Shown here in pieces: positions 32,027-39,718 of a stretch of 64,000 nt of DNA. How positions within the stretch are numbered: the stretch's first letter is position 1; the number at the start of each line of letters is the position of its first letter. The stretch spans positions 248,001 through 312,000 of the forward strand of contig JBICHN010000002.1 of NCBI GenBank assembly GCA_043101845.1, written 5' to 3'. This stretch comes from JBICHN01 sp043101845. GTDB lineage: Bacteria > Planctomycetota > Phycisphaerae > Phycisphaerales > UBA5793. The notes beneath the pieces are model-generated. The model saw nothing but the letters and a program-made list of their open reading frames with translations, was not told where the DNA came from and did not search any database. A program made the position numbers and the translations under genes.

Positions 32027-33451
32027 ATGACACGGCCATTCGGTCTCGACCGCCGTTCGTCCCTTACTTTGATGATCGTTGCGCTGATCGGGGCACTTCT
32101 GCCCTCCACGCCGGTCATGGCGCTTGGAGATGTGGATGAAGATGTCGTCGAACGCGCCGAAGCGCTGAGCGCCGCGTTCCGCGCCGTTTCCGAGTCGGTG
32201 AGTCCCGGAGTAGTTCGAATCGAGGGGTACAACCCGCGCGGCATGATTACCGGTTCCGGATTCGTCATTCGGCCGGACGGGCACATCGTCACGAACAGCC
32301 ATGTCGTTGAATCAGCCGCGAGCCTGATCGTCGAGTCAGCCGACGGCGCCCGTCGGCCGGCGGAGCTCATCGGCGCCGATCCGCTCACGGACCTCGCCGT
32401 GATCAAGATCGACGGAGGAGACCTTCCGGTTCTCGCGCTGAGTTCGGAGGACAAACTGCAGGTCGGGGACTGGGTGATCGCGGTCGGATTCCCGCTCGGA
32501 CTCGAGCAGACCGTCACCGCGGGAATCGTCAGCGCCGTGAATCGCCGCCTGAACATCGTCGGTTCGAGCGTAGGTCGTCGCGGCTATGAAGCGTTTATCC
32601 AGACGGACGCGGCGATCAATCGCGGAAACTCCGGCGGTCCACTTCTCAATCTGCGCGGTGATGTCGTTGGCGTGAATTCGGTCATCGTTACGCGCACCGG
32701 CGGATCGGACGGACTCGGATTCGCCATCCCGGCGAGCCTTGTTCGATTCATCACCGAAGCGCTGATTCGTGAAGGGCGGGTGGTGCGCGGCTTCCTCGGA
32801 GTTGACCTGCAGGACCTGACTCCGACGCTCGCCGAGAGCTACGGTCTCGCGCCTTCGCAGCACGGCGTGCTGCTCACCCGCGTGTCGCCGGCGCAGCCAG
32901 CCGGGCAGGCCGGACTTCAGCCGGAAGACATACTCATTCAGATCGATGATGAGCCGGTCCACGATGTTGAGGCGCTGCGCGATCTGATCGCGATGCGTCG
33001 CCCGGGCGACGCCGTCGCCGTCACCGTCGTGCGCAATGGAGAGCCGAGAGAATTTCGTGTGACGCTCGCTGAGATGCAGGTCGATTCGGTGCAACTGCAC
33101 GCCCGAATCGATCCGGACGCCGGTGGACGATTCGGGTTTTCTCTCTACGACTTGAGCGCCCGGGCGAACCGGGATCTCGGCAAGCCGGGAGTCGTTGTGC
33201 ACGGCGTGGTCCCGGGCAAAGCCGCCCATCTCGCCGGATTCGAGGAAGACGACATTATCGTCGAAGTGGACAGCGGACCGCTCGCGACGATTGTCACCGG
33301 TCCCCGCTCGCGCAGCGCAAGCACCTGGCTCGAACGACTCGTCGACGAGACGCCGTCGGACGAGATCATCCGGTTCACGGTGCTTCGAAACATGGCTGAA
33401 TCAGGATCGCCGGTGTACACGCCGCGCTATCTCGCGATCAGTGCGCCGTAG
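32027..33451 (+). CDS. HtrA/DegP-type serine protease
   Basis: The 474-residue protein has a signal-anchor or signal peptide (LTLMIVALIGALLPSTPVMA), then a trypsin-like domain with catalytic His92 (TNSHVV), Asp122 (LTDLAVIKI) and Ser202 (INRGNSGGPL). Two PDZ regions follow, the first clear (LGVDLQDLTPTL and AGQAGLQPEDILIQIDD), the second more divergent at the C-terminus (KAAHLAGFEEDDIIVEVD). It should act in periplasmic protein quality control. AGGAG precedes ATG 32027. The SAM hydrolase gene follows 36 bases later in the same direction. Confidence 0.93.
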   Translation: MTRPFGLDRRSSLTLMIVALIGALLPSTPVMALGDVDEDVVERAEALSAAFRAVSESVSPGVVRIEGYNPRGMITGSGFVIRPDGHIVTNSHVVESAASLIVESADGARRPAELIGADPLTDLAVIKIDGGDLPVLALSSEDKLQVGDWVIAVGFPLGLEQTVTAGIVSAVNRRLNIVGSSVGRRGYEAFIQTDAAINRGNSGGPLLNLRGDVVGVNSVIVTRTGGSDGLGFAIPASLVRFITEALIREGRVVRGFLGVDLQDLTPTLAESYGLAPSQHGVLLTRVSPAQPAGQAGLQPEDILIQIDDEPVHDVEALRDLIAMRRPGDAVAVTVVRNGEPREFRVTLAEMQVDSVQLHARIDPDAGGRFGFSLYDLSARANRDLGKPGVVVHGVVPGKAAHLAGFEEDDIIVEVDSGPLATIVTGPRSRSASTWLERLVDETPSDEIIRFTVLRNMAESGSPVYTPRYLAISAP

Positions 33452-33487
33452 ATTTGATCGAGACGATCTGCCGGGGCGACGCAAGGC

Positions 33488-34294
33488 ATGGCTCCCATCA
33501 TCACGCTCACGACAGACTTTGGATGGTCGGACACCTATGTCGGCGTCATGAAGGGTGTGATTCTCGGGCTGTGTAGGGAAGCGCGAATCGTTGATCTGAC
33601 CCACGAGATCGCCCCACAGAATGTGCTCGGTGGCGCGATCGCCATCGAGTCGTCGCTTCGATACTTTCCCGAGGGAACCATTCATGTCGGCGTCGTCGAT
33701 CCGGGCGTGGGCACCGAGCGCGCGGCCGTTGCGATTGAGACGGATCAATCGATCCTCGTCGGTCCGGACAATGGACTATTCTCGTTCGCGCTGACTGCGC
33801 AGTCATTGAAGCGCGCGGTGCGATTGACGAATCGCCAGTACTTTCGGCCGTCGGTGAGTGACACCTTTCACGGGCGCGATGTCTTCGCGCCCGTGGCGGC
33901 GCACCTCGCCAATGGAGTGGCTCTCGCAGATCTCGGTGAACCACTCGACGATCTCACGACGCTGCTGGCTCCGGAGCCGGTCTACGCCGCGAATCGAATC
34001 GAGTCGCATGTTCTGCATGTGGATCGGTTCGGAAACCTCATCACCGATCTGCGCGTCGAGGAGTTTGATTCGTGGCGCCGGCGGGCCGGCGTCCATCGCG
34101 TGCGGGTCAGCGCGGCGGGGCACTCACTCGGCGCCGTTCAGCGCACATTCGCCGATGCGCCGCCCGGTGATCCGCTCGCCTATTTCGGCAGTGGTGGGCG
34201 GCTTGAACTCGCGGTGAGCGCAGGGTCCGCCCACGAGTTTCTCGAGCTCGATGTGGGAGATTCGGTGCTCGTGATCGCCGACGATTCGAAATGA
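33488..34294 (+). CDS. SAM hydrolase (SAM hydroxide adenosyltransferase), DUF62 family
   Basis: The 268-residue protein starts ITLTTDFGWSDTYVGVMKGV, the hallmark of the family that includes fluorinase and chlorinase, followed by VDLTHEIAPQN, VHVGVVDPGVGTERAAVAI and GPDNGLFS; the C-terminal half contains FGNLITDL. Most members cleave S-adenosylmethionine with water to adenosine and methionine. The short 23-residue insertion loop of fluorinase is not seen, so halogenase activity is unlikely. The weak ribosome binding site (GCAAGGC) makes the start moderately certain. Biological role unknown. Confidence 0.88.
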   Translation: MAPIITLTTDFGWSDTYVGVMKGVILGLCREARIVDLTHEIAPQNVLGGAIAIESSLRYFPEGTIHVGVVDPGVGTERAAVAIETDQSILVGPDNGLFSFALTAQSLKRAVRLTNRQYFRPSVSDTFHGRDVFAPVAAHLANGVALADLGEPLDDLTTLLAPEPVYAANRIESHVLHVDRFGNLITDLRVEEFDSWRRRAGVHRVRVSAAGHSLGAVQRTFADAPPGDPLAYFGSGGRLELAVSAGSAHEFLELDVGDSVLVIADDSK

Positions 34295-34301
34295 CGGTCG
34301 A

Positions 34302-34526
34302 TTACCCGTGGCATGGCCCGTGCGCACGCCCGCATCCGCAACCACCGCCGGACGGGGAGGAAGCCGCCGGTCGCGCGTGATCCGGGGTCTGGAAGGTCGA
34401 ATGTCGTCGTACGAAGCGGCGACCTTTTCCCTCGGGGTCATCGACCGGAGCGTCGGCGTCACGCATAGGGCGGATCAATTCGATCACGGCGCCGTCATTC
34501 TCACAGACATACTCGTAGATTGGCAT
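34302..34526 (-). CDS. FmdB-like small protein with degenerate zinc ribbon
   Basis: The 74-residue product begins MPIYEYVCENDGAVIELIRP, the FmdB-family opening, but the CxxC knuckle is reduced to one Cys (CEND) and the second knuckle is absent. Instead, the C-terminus ends GGGCGCGRAHGPCHG with several Cys and His that could bind metal. FmdB-family proteins are annotated as regulators without firm proof. It lies between two plus-strand genes, and TACGAT ends five bases before its ATG, so a leaderless message is likely. Confidence 0.75.
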   Translation of the reverse strand: MPIYEYVCENDGAVIELIRPMRDADAPVDDPEGKGRRFVRRHSTFQTPDHARPAASSPSGGGCGCGRAHGPCHG

Positions 34527-34531
34527 GCCGG

Positions 34532-34537
34532 ATCGTA
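34532..34537 (-). promoter_or_regulatory. -10-like TACGAT before the FmdB-like gene
   Basis: On the minus strand TACGAT ends five bases before ATG 34526 and no Shine-Dalgarno sequence is present. Confidence 0.45.
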
Positions 34538-34662
34538 CGCCTGTCCGGAACCCGGTCGATCAATTCGAAAGCCGGTGGGGGGCATTCGCGACTTGCACGG
34601 CAGGTCCCGGCGCCCCAGAATGTGGTGAGACCGAGGCCGCCCATGCCACAGGGAGCCGAACC

Positions 34663-34980
34663 ATGCGGGCCAATCTCATCGTCGTCATCATCATGTTGTC
34701 GGGTGTGTTCAGCGTAGCGATCACTCGGTTCGGAGAACTCGAACAGCGGATCGAGGTCGCAGGGCAGCTCGAAGCGCTGGGAGTCGATCCCGTGACCGCA
34801 CGCGAACAGGCGCTCGAATTGACGGCGAACGATCTCGCCGTGCTCGCCGCGAATCCCCTCATGATGCAGCGCGCGGGGGATTCGTCGCAGCGCGACAAGG
34901 CGATCTTTCTGACGGTGCTCGTTGTCGTCGCGATCGTCGCACTCAGTTTCGCGGCGGGCGGAGGCGTGTCGGTGGGATGA
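34663..34980 (+). CDS. Small membrane protein of unknown function
   Basis: The 105-residue product has two membrane segments, residues 3-20 (ANLIVVIIMLSGVFSVAI) and 83-100 (AIFLTVLVVVAIVALSFAAG), with about 60 residues between them. GGGAG precedes ATG 34663. Its stop codon overlaps the start of the C39-like lipoprotein gene (ATGA), so the two are probably translated together. No family is recognised. Confidence 0.7.
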   Translation: MRANLIVVIIMLSGVFSVAITRFGELEQRIEVAGQLEALGVDPVTAREQALELTANDLAVLAANPLMMQRAGDSSQRDKAIFLTVLVVVAIVALSFAAGGGVSVG

Positions 34981-35645
34981 TGCGGCGACTCCTGCGTGTA
35001 CTTCGTTTCAACCTCGCGATTCTAATCGCGTGCACAGTCACCGGCTGTCACGGACCGCTGGGCCGTCCGTACCCTGCCGAAGAGTTACGGCAGTCCGGCG
35101 CATTCACTCTGCTCGACCCGGTCGACAGCCCGGAGGTTGAGGGCCCTTCAGGCTGCGGCGCCCAGGCGCTCGCCGCTGCGATCGCACGCCTGAAGCCGGG
35201 CGTCGACGCTCGTGATCTCGCCGCCGAGCTTCCATGGCACGATCTCGGGGCGACACCCGTGGACCTGATTCTTGAAGCGAGGCGCCGCGGACTCTCCGCC
35301 ACTCTGCTGCGGGGTGATCTCGCTCGATTGAGACAGGCGGTGCGCGACGAAGAGTCCGCGATCGTCATGATCGATGTCGCGCCCCAACCGCGCACCATTC
35401 TGGGTCGCGTCGACCCGGCGAACCTCATGCACTGGGCGCTGGTGCTCGGCGTCGCTCGGGATGAATCCGCGATCGCGCTCGTGGCGACCGAGTACCGAGC
35501 GCACCTCGTCGATCGGAAAGAGTTCGAACGACGATGGGACGCGTCCGACCGATGTCTCATCATCATTCAATATCCGCCCTCCAAGGAGGGCGAGCACGAG
35601 GCGTCCACGCCTGTCCGAGTCCGCGAAGATGCGGTACACTCCTAG
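34977..35645 (+). CDS. Lipoprotein with C39-like peptidase domain
   Basis: The 222-residue product begins with a lipoprotein signal (lipobox VTGC near residue 24). The mature part has a papain-fold C39-like outline: GPSGCGAQALAAAIARLKPG with Cys60 as the likely nucleophile, then MHWALVLGVA with His152. The expected third residue is not certain. C39-like proteins of this sort cleave after double-glycine or process other peptides; as a lipoprotein it faces the periplasm or the cell surface. The ATGATG start overlaps the upstream membrane gene. A TACACT hexamer for coaD lies in its last codons. Confidence 0.72.
   Translation: MMRRLLRVLRFNLAILIACTVTGCHGPLGRPYPAEELRQSGAFTLLDPVDSPEVEGPSGCGAQALAAAIARLKPGVDARDLAAELPWHDLGATPVDLILEARRRGLSATLLRGDLARLRQAVRDEESAIVMIDVAPQPRTILGRVDPANLMHWALVLGVARDESAIALVATEYRAHLVDRKEFERRWDASDRCLIIIQYPPSKEGEHEASTPVRVREDAVHS
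35635..35640 (+). promoter_or_regulatory. -10-like TACACT before coaD
   Basis: TACACT ends eight bases before ATG 35649, inside the end of the upstream gene. No Shine-Dalgarno sequence is present. Confidence 0.4.
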
Positions 35646-35648
35646 CCC

Positions 35649-36209
35649 ATGTCCGACGCGACCCCGAATCATCGCGCTATCTACACCGGATCGTTCGATC
35701 CGCCGACGCTCGGCCACCTCGACGTGATTCAGCGTGGCCGCCGTCTTTTCGACGATCTCATCATCGCGATCGGTCGTAACATCTCGAAGCGCGAGCTTTT
35801 CCCGATGAGTGAGCGCCAGCGATTACTGGAGGAGAATCTCGCGAACCTCCTGCGCGAAGAGCCGGACGGAGGCGCCGCTCGTATCAAGACCTATTCGGGG
35901 TTGACCGTCGACTTCGCTCGCCAGATGAATGCCCGCGTCATTCTTCGAGGCATTCGCAACATCACCGATCTCGCGTACGAGGTTCAACTCGCGATGACGA
36001 ATCGTCAGGTCGCCGGCATCGAGACGGTCTTCATCGCGACAAGTCAGGAATACAGCTATACGAGTTCGACGCTGATTCGCCAGATCGCAGCGCTCGGCGG
36101 AGAACTCGATCAACTCGCGGCGATCGTACCCACGAATGTGATCGAAGCGCTCAAGCAATTGAAGCAGGAGCGCGGTCTCGAGCACCTCATCGAAGACCAG
36201 GTGGAATGA
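35649..36209 (+). CDS. coaD: Pantetheine-phosphate adenylyltransferase
   Basis: CoaD makes dephospho-CoA from 4'-phosphopantetheine and ATP, the fourth step of coenzyme A synthesis. The 186-residue protein carries AIYTGSFDPPTLGHLDVI with the nucleotide-binding TxGH-like motif, LIIAIGRNISKRELFPM, VILRGIRNITDLAYEVQLAM and the C-terminal YTSSTLIRQIAALGG. About 20 residues longer than the usual 160 because of an extended C-terminus. It starts three bases after the preceding stop codon. Confidence 0.93.
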   Translation: MSDATPNHRAIYTGSFDPPTLGHLDVIQRGRRLFDDLIIAIGRNISKRELFPMSERQRLLEENLANLLREEPDGGAARIKTYSGLTVDFARQMNARVILRGIRNITDLAYEVQLAMTNRQVAGIETVFIATSQEYSYTSSTLIRQIAALGGELDQLAAIVPTNVIEALKQLKQERGLEHLIEDQVE

Positions 36210-36213
36210 TCGA

Positions 36214-37197
36214 TCAGTTCGTGCGGCCGTCGGACCCGGCCGCCTCCGCGGTCTCGAATCCTCCAGTCGCCTTCGCCCGGATGACATCGATTTTCTCGCG
36301 CACTTCGCGGGCCATGAGCGTGTTCGGAAACTCGGTGATGATCATCTCGCCCACTCGTGACGCCGTACGCCAGTCACGATCCTGAACCGCGAGCTTGAAC
36401 TGAAGTCCGAGATTTTCGCGCGCCTTGCTGATCACCCCTCGCGCGACCTCGCGGTAGGGCTCTGCTTCGCGTTCCGTGAGATACTGGTCGAGTTCCTTGA
36501 GCAGTTCCATCGCGTGGTCGACTTCGCCGCGATCGGCGGCGTCAAGAAACTCCCGCTCGAGCGCATGCTTGTGATCCTCCCAGGCGTGTCGTATCTGGAC
36601 ATCGATGCCCTGTACCCGTCGCTCGTCAGGAAAGAGTCGTTTGATTCGCGCCGCCTCGGCGTAGGCGACCGCCCATTCGTGATGGTCGATGAGCTGGTTG
36701 ATTCGCTCGAATTCCTCTTCGAGACGCCGTTGAACCACTTCGCTTCGGGCTTCTTCGATCCGCCGCCGGAACTCCTCGGCCTGCTCGCGGTACCCGTACT
36801 GCTCAGCCATGTCGCGCACGAGCACGGACGCGGCTTCCCAGTCTTCGTGGGCAATATCTTCCTCGATCGCCCGACGGAGCATCTCGCGTTCGTTGCGTCG
36901 ATAGGCGATGCGCTTCGCCGCGTCGGACAGGAGCGTGTGCTCGTGAATCTGAGTGAGGAGTTCGATCTGCTGGTTCATGATTTCAGCGTTCTTCGCCGCC
37001 GTGGGGTCCCCGCGACGAAGCAGTGGCTGCATGGCCAGCGGCGCGAGCGCAGTCACAATGATGAGACCGAGCACACCGACGACGAGCCACTCCGGGCTCT
37101 CCGCCTGCTCGAACCCGACGAGCCCGCCGATGATGAGCAGCACGCAAAGTACGAGCAGCAGTCCGTAAGTGGCGATGACCCAGAGATCGCGACCCAT
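36214..37197 (-). CDS. Membrane-anchored helical (TPR-like) protein
   Basis: The 327-residue protein has two membrane segments (about residues 8-28 and 37-58) and then about 260 residues of almost continuous amphipathic helix, with repeated short helix pairs such as EDWEAASVLVRDMAEQYGY, HEWAVAYAEAARIKRLFPDE and RDWRTASRVGEMIITEFPNT. The period of about 35-40 residues resembles tetratricopeptide repeats, which bind partner proteins. AAGGAG precedes ATG 37197. It converges with coaD with only four bases between. No partner can be named. Confidence 0.72.
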   Translation of the reverse strand: MGRDLWVIATYGLLLVLCVLLIIGGLVGFEQAESPEWLVVGVLGLIIVTALAPLAMQPLLRRGDPTAAKNAEIMNQQIELLTQIHEHTLLSDAAKRIAYRRNEREMLRRAIEEDIAHEDWEAASVLVRDMAEQYGYREQAEEFRRRIEEARSEVVQRRLEEEFERINQLIDHHEWAVAYAEAARIKRLFPDERRVQGIDVQIRHAWEDHKHALEREFLDAADRGEVDHAMELLKELDQYLTEREAEPYREVARGVISKARENLGLQFKLAVQDRDWRTASRVGEMIITEFPNTLMAREVREKIDVIRAKATGGFETAEAAGSDGRTN

Positions 37198-37295
37198 CGG
37201 GTGTCTCCTTCCTCACCATTCCGGACGGGTGTTACGCCGCCCTCCGGCGGATACGCGGCGGAGTTCCGGCCGGTTCCATCGATTCGGCGACCGTA

Positions 37296-37664
37296 TCACG
37301 AACCAGGAGTCGGTTTTCCGCAGTCGAATGTGGTGGGGACCATGCAGAGAAACTGCAATTCCTCCCCTTGATCGGCTCGAAGCTGATGCACGGTGTTCGG
37401 CGGAATGAACGCCGAATCTCCCGCGGCGACCTCCTGCGTCTCGCCTGCGACCTCGACGGACCCTCGTCCGGCGACGATGAAGATCCCGTGCTCATAATTG
37501 TGTTCGTGGCGAGGCGAATGACCGCCGGACTCGACGGTGAAGTGACGCATCGCGAAAGTCGGGGCGCCGTCCTCACGACCGAGCAGGAGCCGCATCTGTA
37601 CCCGATCGGCGCCGTCCATGCGCATTTCGGCCCCATCCATGTCCGTTGCCCGGCGAATGAGCAT
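37296..37664 (-). CDS. Cupin-domain protein
   Basis: The 122-residue protein is a single cupin barrel. Motif 1 reads HSPRHEHNYEHGIFIVAGRG, with His53, His55 and His59 (or Glu58) as likely metal ligands, and motif 2 reads IPPNTVHQL with His92. It may be a small metal-dependent enzyme or a sensor; nothing more can be said. AAGGAG precedes ATG 37664, and TACAAT about 33 bases upstream is a possible -10 box. It is transcribed away from the metallo-beta-lactamase-fold gene. Confidence 0.82.
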   Translation of the reverse strand: MLIRRATDMDGAEMRMDGADRVQMRLLLGREDGAPTFAMRHFTVESGGHSPRHEHNYEHGIFIVAGRGSVEVAGETQEVAAGDSAFIPPNTVHQLRADQGEELQFLCMVPTTFDCGKPTPGS

Positions 37665-37746
37665 TCACCCATCTCCTTTCGACGCGTCCACCACTATTGT
37701 ACACGCAGAGCGCCATCCGGTAACACATTGGGAAAGCAGCGAATCC

Positions 37747-38439
37747 ATGTCCACCTCGTCAGGCGGCGGCCGCCGCCCTCAGATCGATTGCGTCACCCTC
37801 GGCCCCTGGGAGACGAACTGCTATGTTGTTCGGGCGCCCACATCATCGGCCTGTTGGATCGTCGACGCCGGCTTCGAGCCTGCGGCGCTCATCCGCCATG
37901 TGCGCGATCAGGGACTCGAGCCCGAGAAGCTCATCCTGACCCATGCCCATCTCGATCACATCGCCGGCGCTCGCGAAGTGGTCGAGGCCTTTGGTGGTCT
38001 TCCGATTTCGATTCACGAGGCGGAGCGGGACTGGCTCAGCGATCCGACGCTGAATCTGTCTGCGTTCGTCGAGATGAACATCACGGCGCCGGAGGCGACG
38101 GATCTCCTCGAAGACGGTCAGCCGTTAACGCTCGACGGACACCAGTGGATCGTTCTCCACACTCCCGGTCACAGCCCGGGTGGCGTCACACTCGTGCACA
38201 ATGATTCACGACAGGCGATCGTGGGCGACACGCTCTTTCAGGGATCCATAGGGCGGTTCGACTTCCCGACAAGCGACGGCGACACACTCATTCGATCGAT
38301 TCGTGAGCGTCTCATGACATTGCCCGACGACACGCGGGTATTGCCGGGTCATGGCCCCGAAACGACGATCGGACAGGAGCGCGATTCGAACCCATATGTC
38401 CGCGGCGGTTTGCAGCCGTTCGGTTCGACCGGTTGGTGA
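37747..38439 (+). CDS. Metallo-beta-lactamase-fold hydrolase
   Basis: The 230-residue protein has the metal-binding motif ILTHAHLDHIAG (HxHxDH), followed by LHTPGHSPGG, IVGDTLFQGSIGR and LPGHGPET, the full ligand set of the family. It resembles the glyoxalase II / RNase-Z-like hydrolase group with a small domain (thioester or phosphodiester substrates). ATG 37747 was preferred to an ATG at 37618 in the cupin promoter region. Substrate unknown. It converges with the lipoprotein gene at 38444. Confidence 0.87.
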   Translation: MSTSSGGGRRPQIDCVTLGPWETNCYVVRAPTSSACWIVDAGFEPAALIRHVRDQGLEPEKLILTHAHLDHIAGAREVVEAFGGLPISIHEAERDWLSDPTLNLSAFVEMNITAPEATDLLEDGQPLTLDGHQWIVLHTPGHSPGGVTLVHNDSRQAIVGDTLFQGSIGRFDFPTSDGDTLIRSIRERLMTLPDDTRVLPGHGPETTIGQERDSNPYVRGGLQPFGSTGW

Positions 38440-38443
38440 ACGA

Positions 38444-39718
38444 TCATCGCTCCGCAGCGCGAGCAGCCTCGGGGTCATTGATGACCTGCATGGCCCACAC
38501 CTGGAGCTGATTCGGCGACGACTTCGTCGGACCGAAGAGCAGGTACGGCTGAAGGGCTGAAGTCGTGCGCCGCGGCATGAAGCGGCCGGCGACGAGTTCG
38601 ATCGGCGGGCGCGACGCCCCAATATCCTGCGCGAACACGGCCTTGTCCGTGCTCAGAATCGCGTAGCCGTCATCACTCCAGGCCCCGCCGACCGAGTCCG
38701 GGGTCAACAGCCGGATTCCCGGTCGCGCCGGATCGATCATGCAAACACGACCGTACCCCGGATGGAAGAAGAGCATTCGCGTCGTCGCGTCCCAGGGGAT
38801 CGGATCTTGAATGGATGCGACCGTCTGATAGGCGATGTAACGATTCGACGACTCAACGAGCGGACGACGCGTCATTGGAGCCCGCATGAGCTCTGGCGCC
38901 GCAGTGTTCATCGCGACGATCTCGAGCAGGCCCTCGTTCTGAAAGTCGAGCGTCTGGTGGAACGCGAAGAGCGTCTGTCCATCTCCCGCCCAGACTGGCA
39001 TGAGCCACTCGCCGCTCTCCGATGGCAACCGGTGAACACCCGCGCGATCCTGGACGAAGAGATCGAATCGGGGCGAGTCGACATCGCGCCGACACCACGC
39101 GAGGCGGCCACCCGGTCCGATCGCCGCAAATGCATTCACCCGCTGCTGGAGCAACCACTCGACCTCGCCCGTTTCCCACGCGACCTTACCGACCCATCGT
39201 GACCCGTCGCGCTGCGGCGCCTCGACGATAAAGCCCAGATTGTCGGCGCTCGAACCGAGCAGGCCGACCTCGGTGAGCCGGTGCGACTCGACGAGTCGAA
39301 GGCGCCGGTCCTCGCCCTGCTCGATGCGATAGATGACGATCGAGGTCCAGTCGGGCACGGCGCCGCCCGGCCGCGCGAGCAGCGTATCCCACGGAACGGG
39401 CGGTCCGGTCTGCACGGCGATGTGTCCGCCCGACGGATTGACGAGCGGCAGTGTCTGGCCGTTGAAATCGACCACGCCGAGCGGCGCCACAAGCGCGGCT
39501 CGGAAAACCGTCTCCCCTTCGAAACGGATCGGGTCGATCGGCTCCGGAAGCACGAGATCTTCGTTGCTCCTCGCGCCGTTCGTGAAGTCGCCGACCGGTC
39601 GATACTCGATCCCTCGACTCGGGCCGCTCTCAGACTCCGTCACGCATCCGAGCGGCGTCAGGGCCATCACACCCGCCGCGAAGAGAATTCCGATTCGTGT
39701 CCGCGCGAATCGCCGCAT
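38444..39718 (-). CDS. Lipoprotein, last gene of the type II secretion operon
   Basis: The 424-residue product starts with a lipoprotein signal (MRRFARTRIGILFAAGVMAL and lipobox TPLGC). The mature part has repeated short strands with patterns such as GGRLAWCRRDVDSPRFDLFV and MPVWAGDGQTLFAFHQTLD that fit a TolB-like beta-propeller. Its ATG overlaps the gspD stop codon (TGATG), giving strong translational coupling with the secretin. This makes it a candidate secretin partner, for example a pilotin-like or assembly lipoprotein, although it does not resemble known pilotins. ATG 39742 was rejected because the 39718 start fits the coupling and the signal. Confidence 0.75.
   Translation of the reverse strand: MRRFARTRIGILFAAGVMALTPLGCVTESESGPSRGIEYRPVGDFTNGARSNEDLVLPEPIDPIRFEGETVFRAALVAPLGVVDFNGQTLPLVNPSGGHIAVQTGPPVPWDTLLARPGGAVPDWTSIVIYRIEQGEDRRLRLVESHRLTEVGLLGSSADNLGFIVEAPQRDGSRWVGKVAWETGEVEWLLQQRVNAFAAIGPGGRLAWCRRDVDSPRFDLFVQDRAGVHRLPSESGEWLMPVWAGDGQTLFAFHQTLDFQNEGLLEIVAMNTAAPELMRAPMTRRPLVESSNRYIAYQTVASIQDPIPWDATTRMLFFHPGYGRVCMIDPARPGIRLLTPDSVGGAWSDDGYAILSTDKAVFAQDIGASRPPIELVAGRFMPRRTTSALQPYLLFGPTKSSPNQLQVWAMQVINDPEAARAAER

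Noticed and set aside
33488..34294. Fluorinase or chlorinase
   Set aside because: The family includes these, but the insertion loop of fluorinase is not visible, and most members are SAM hydrolases.
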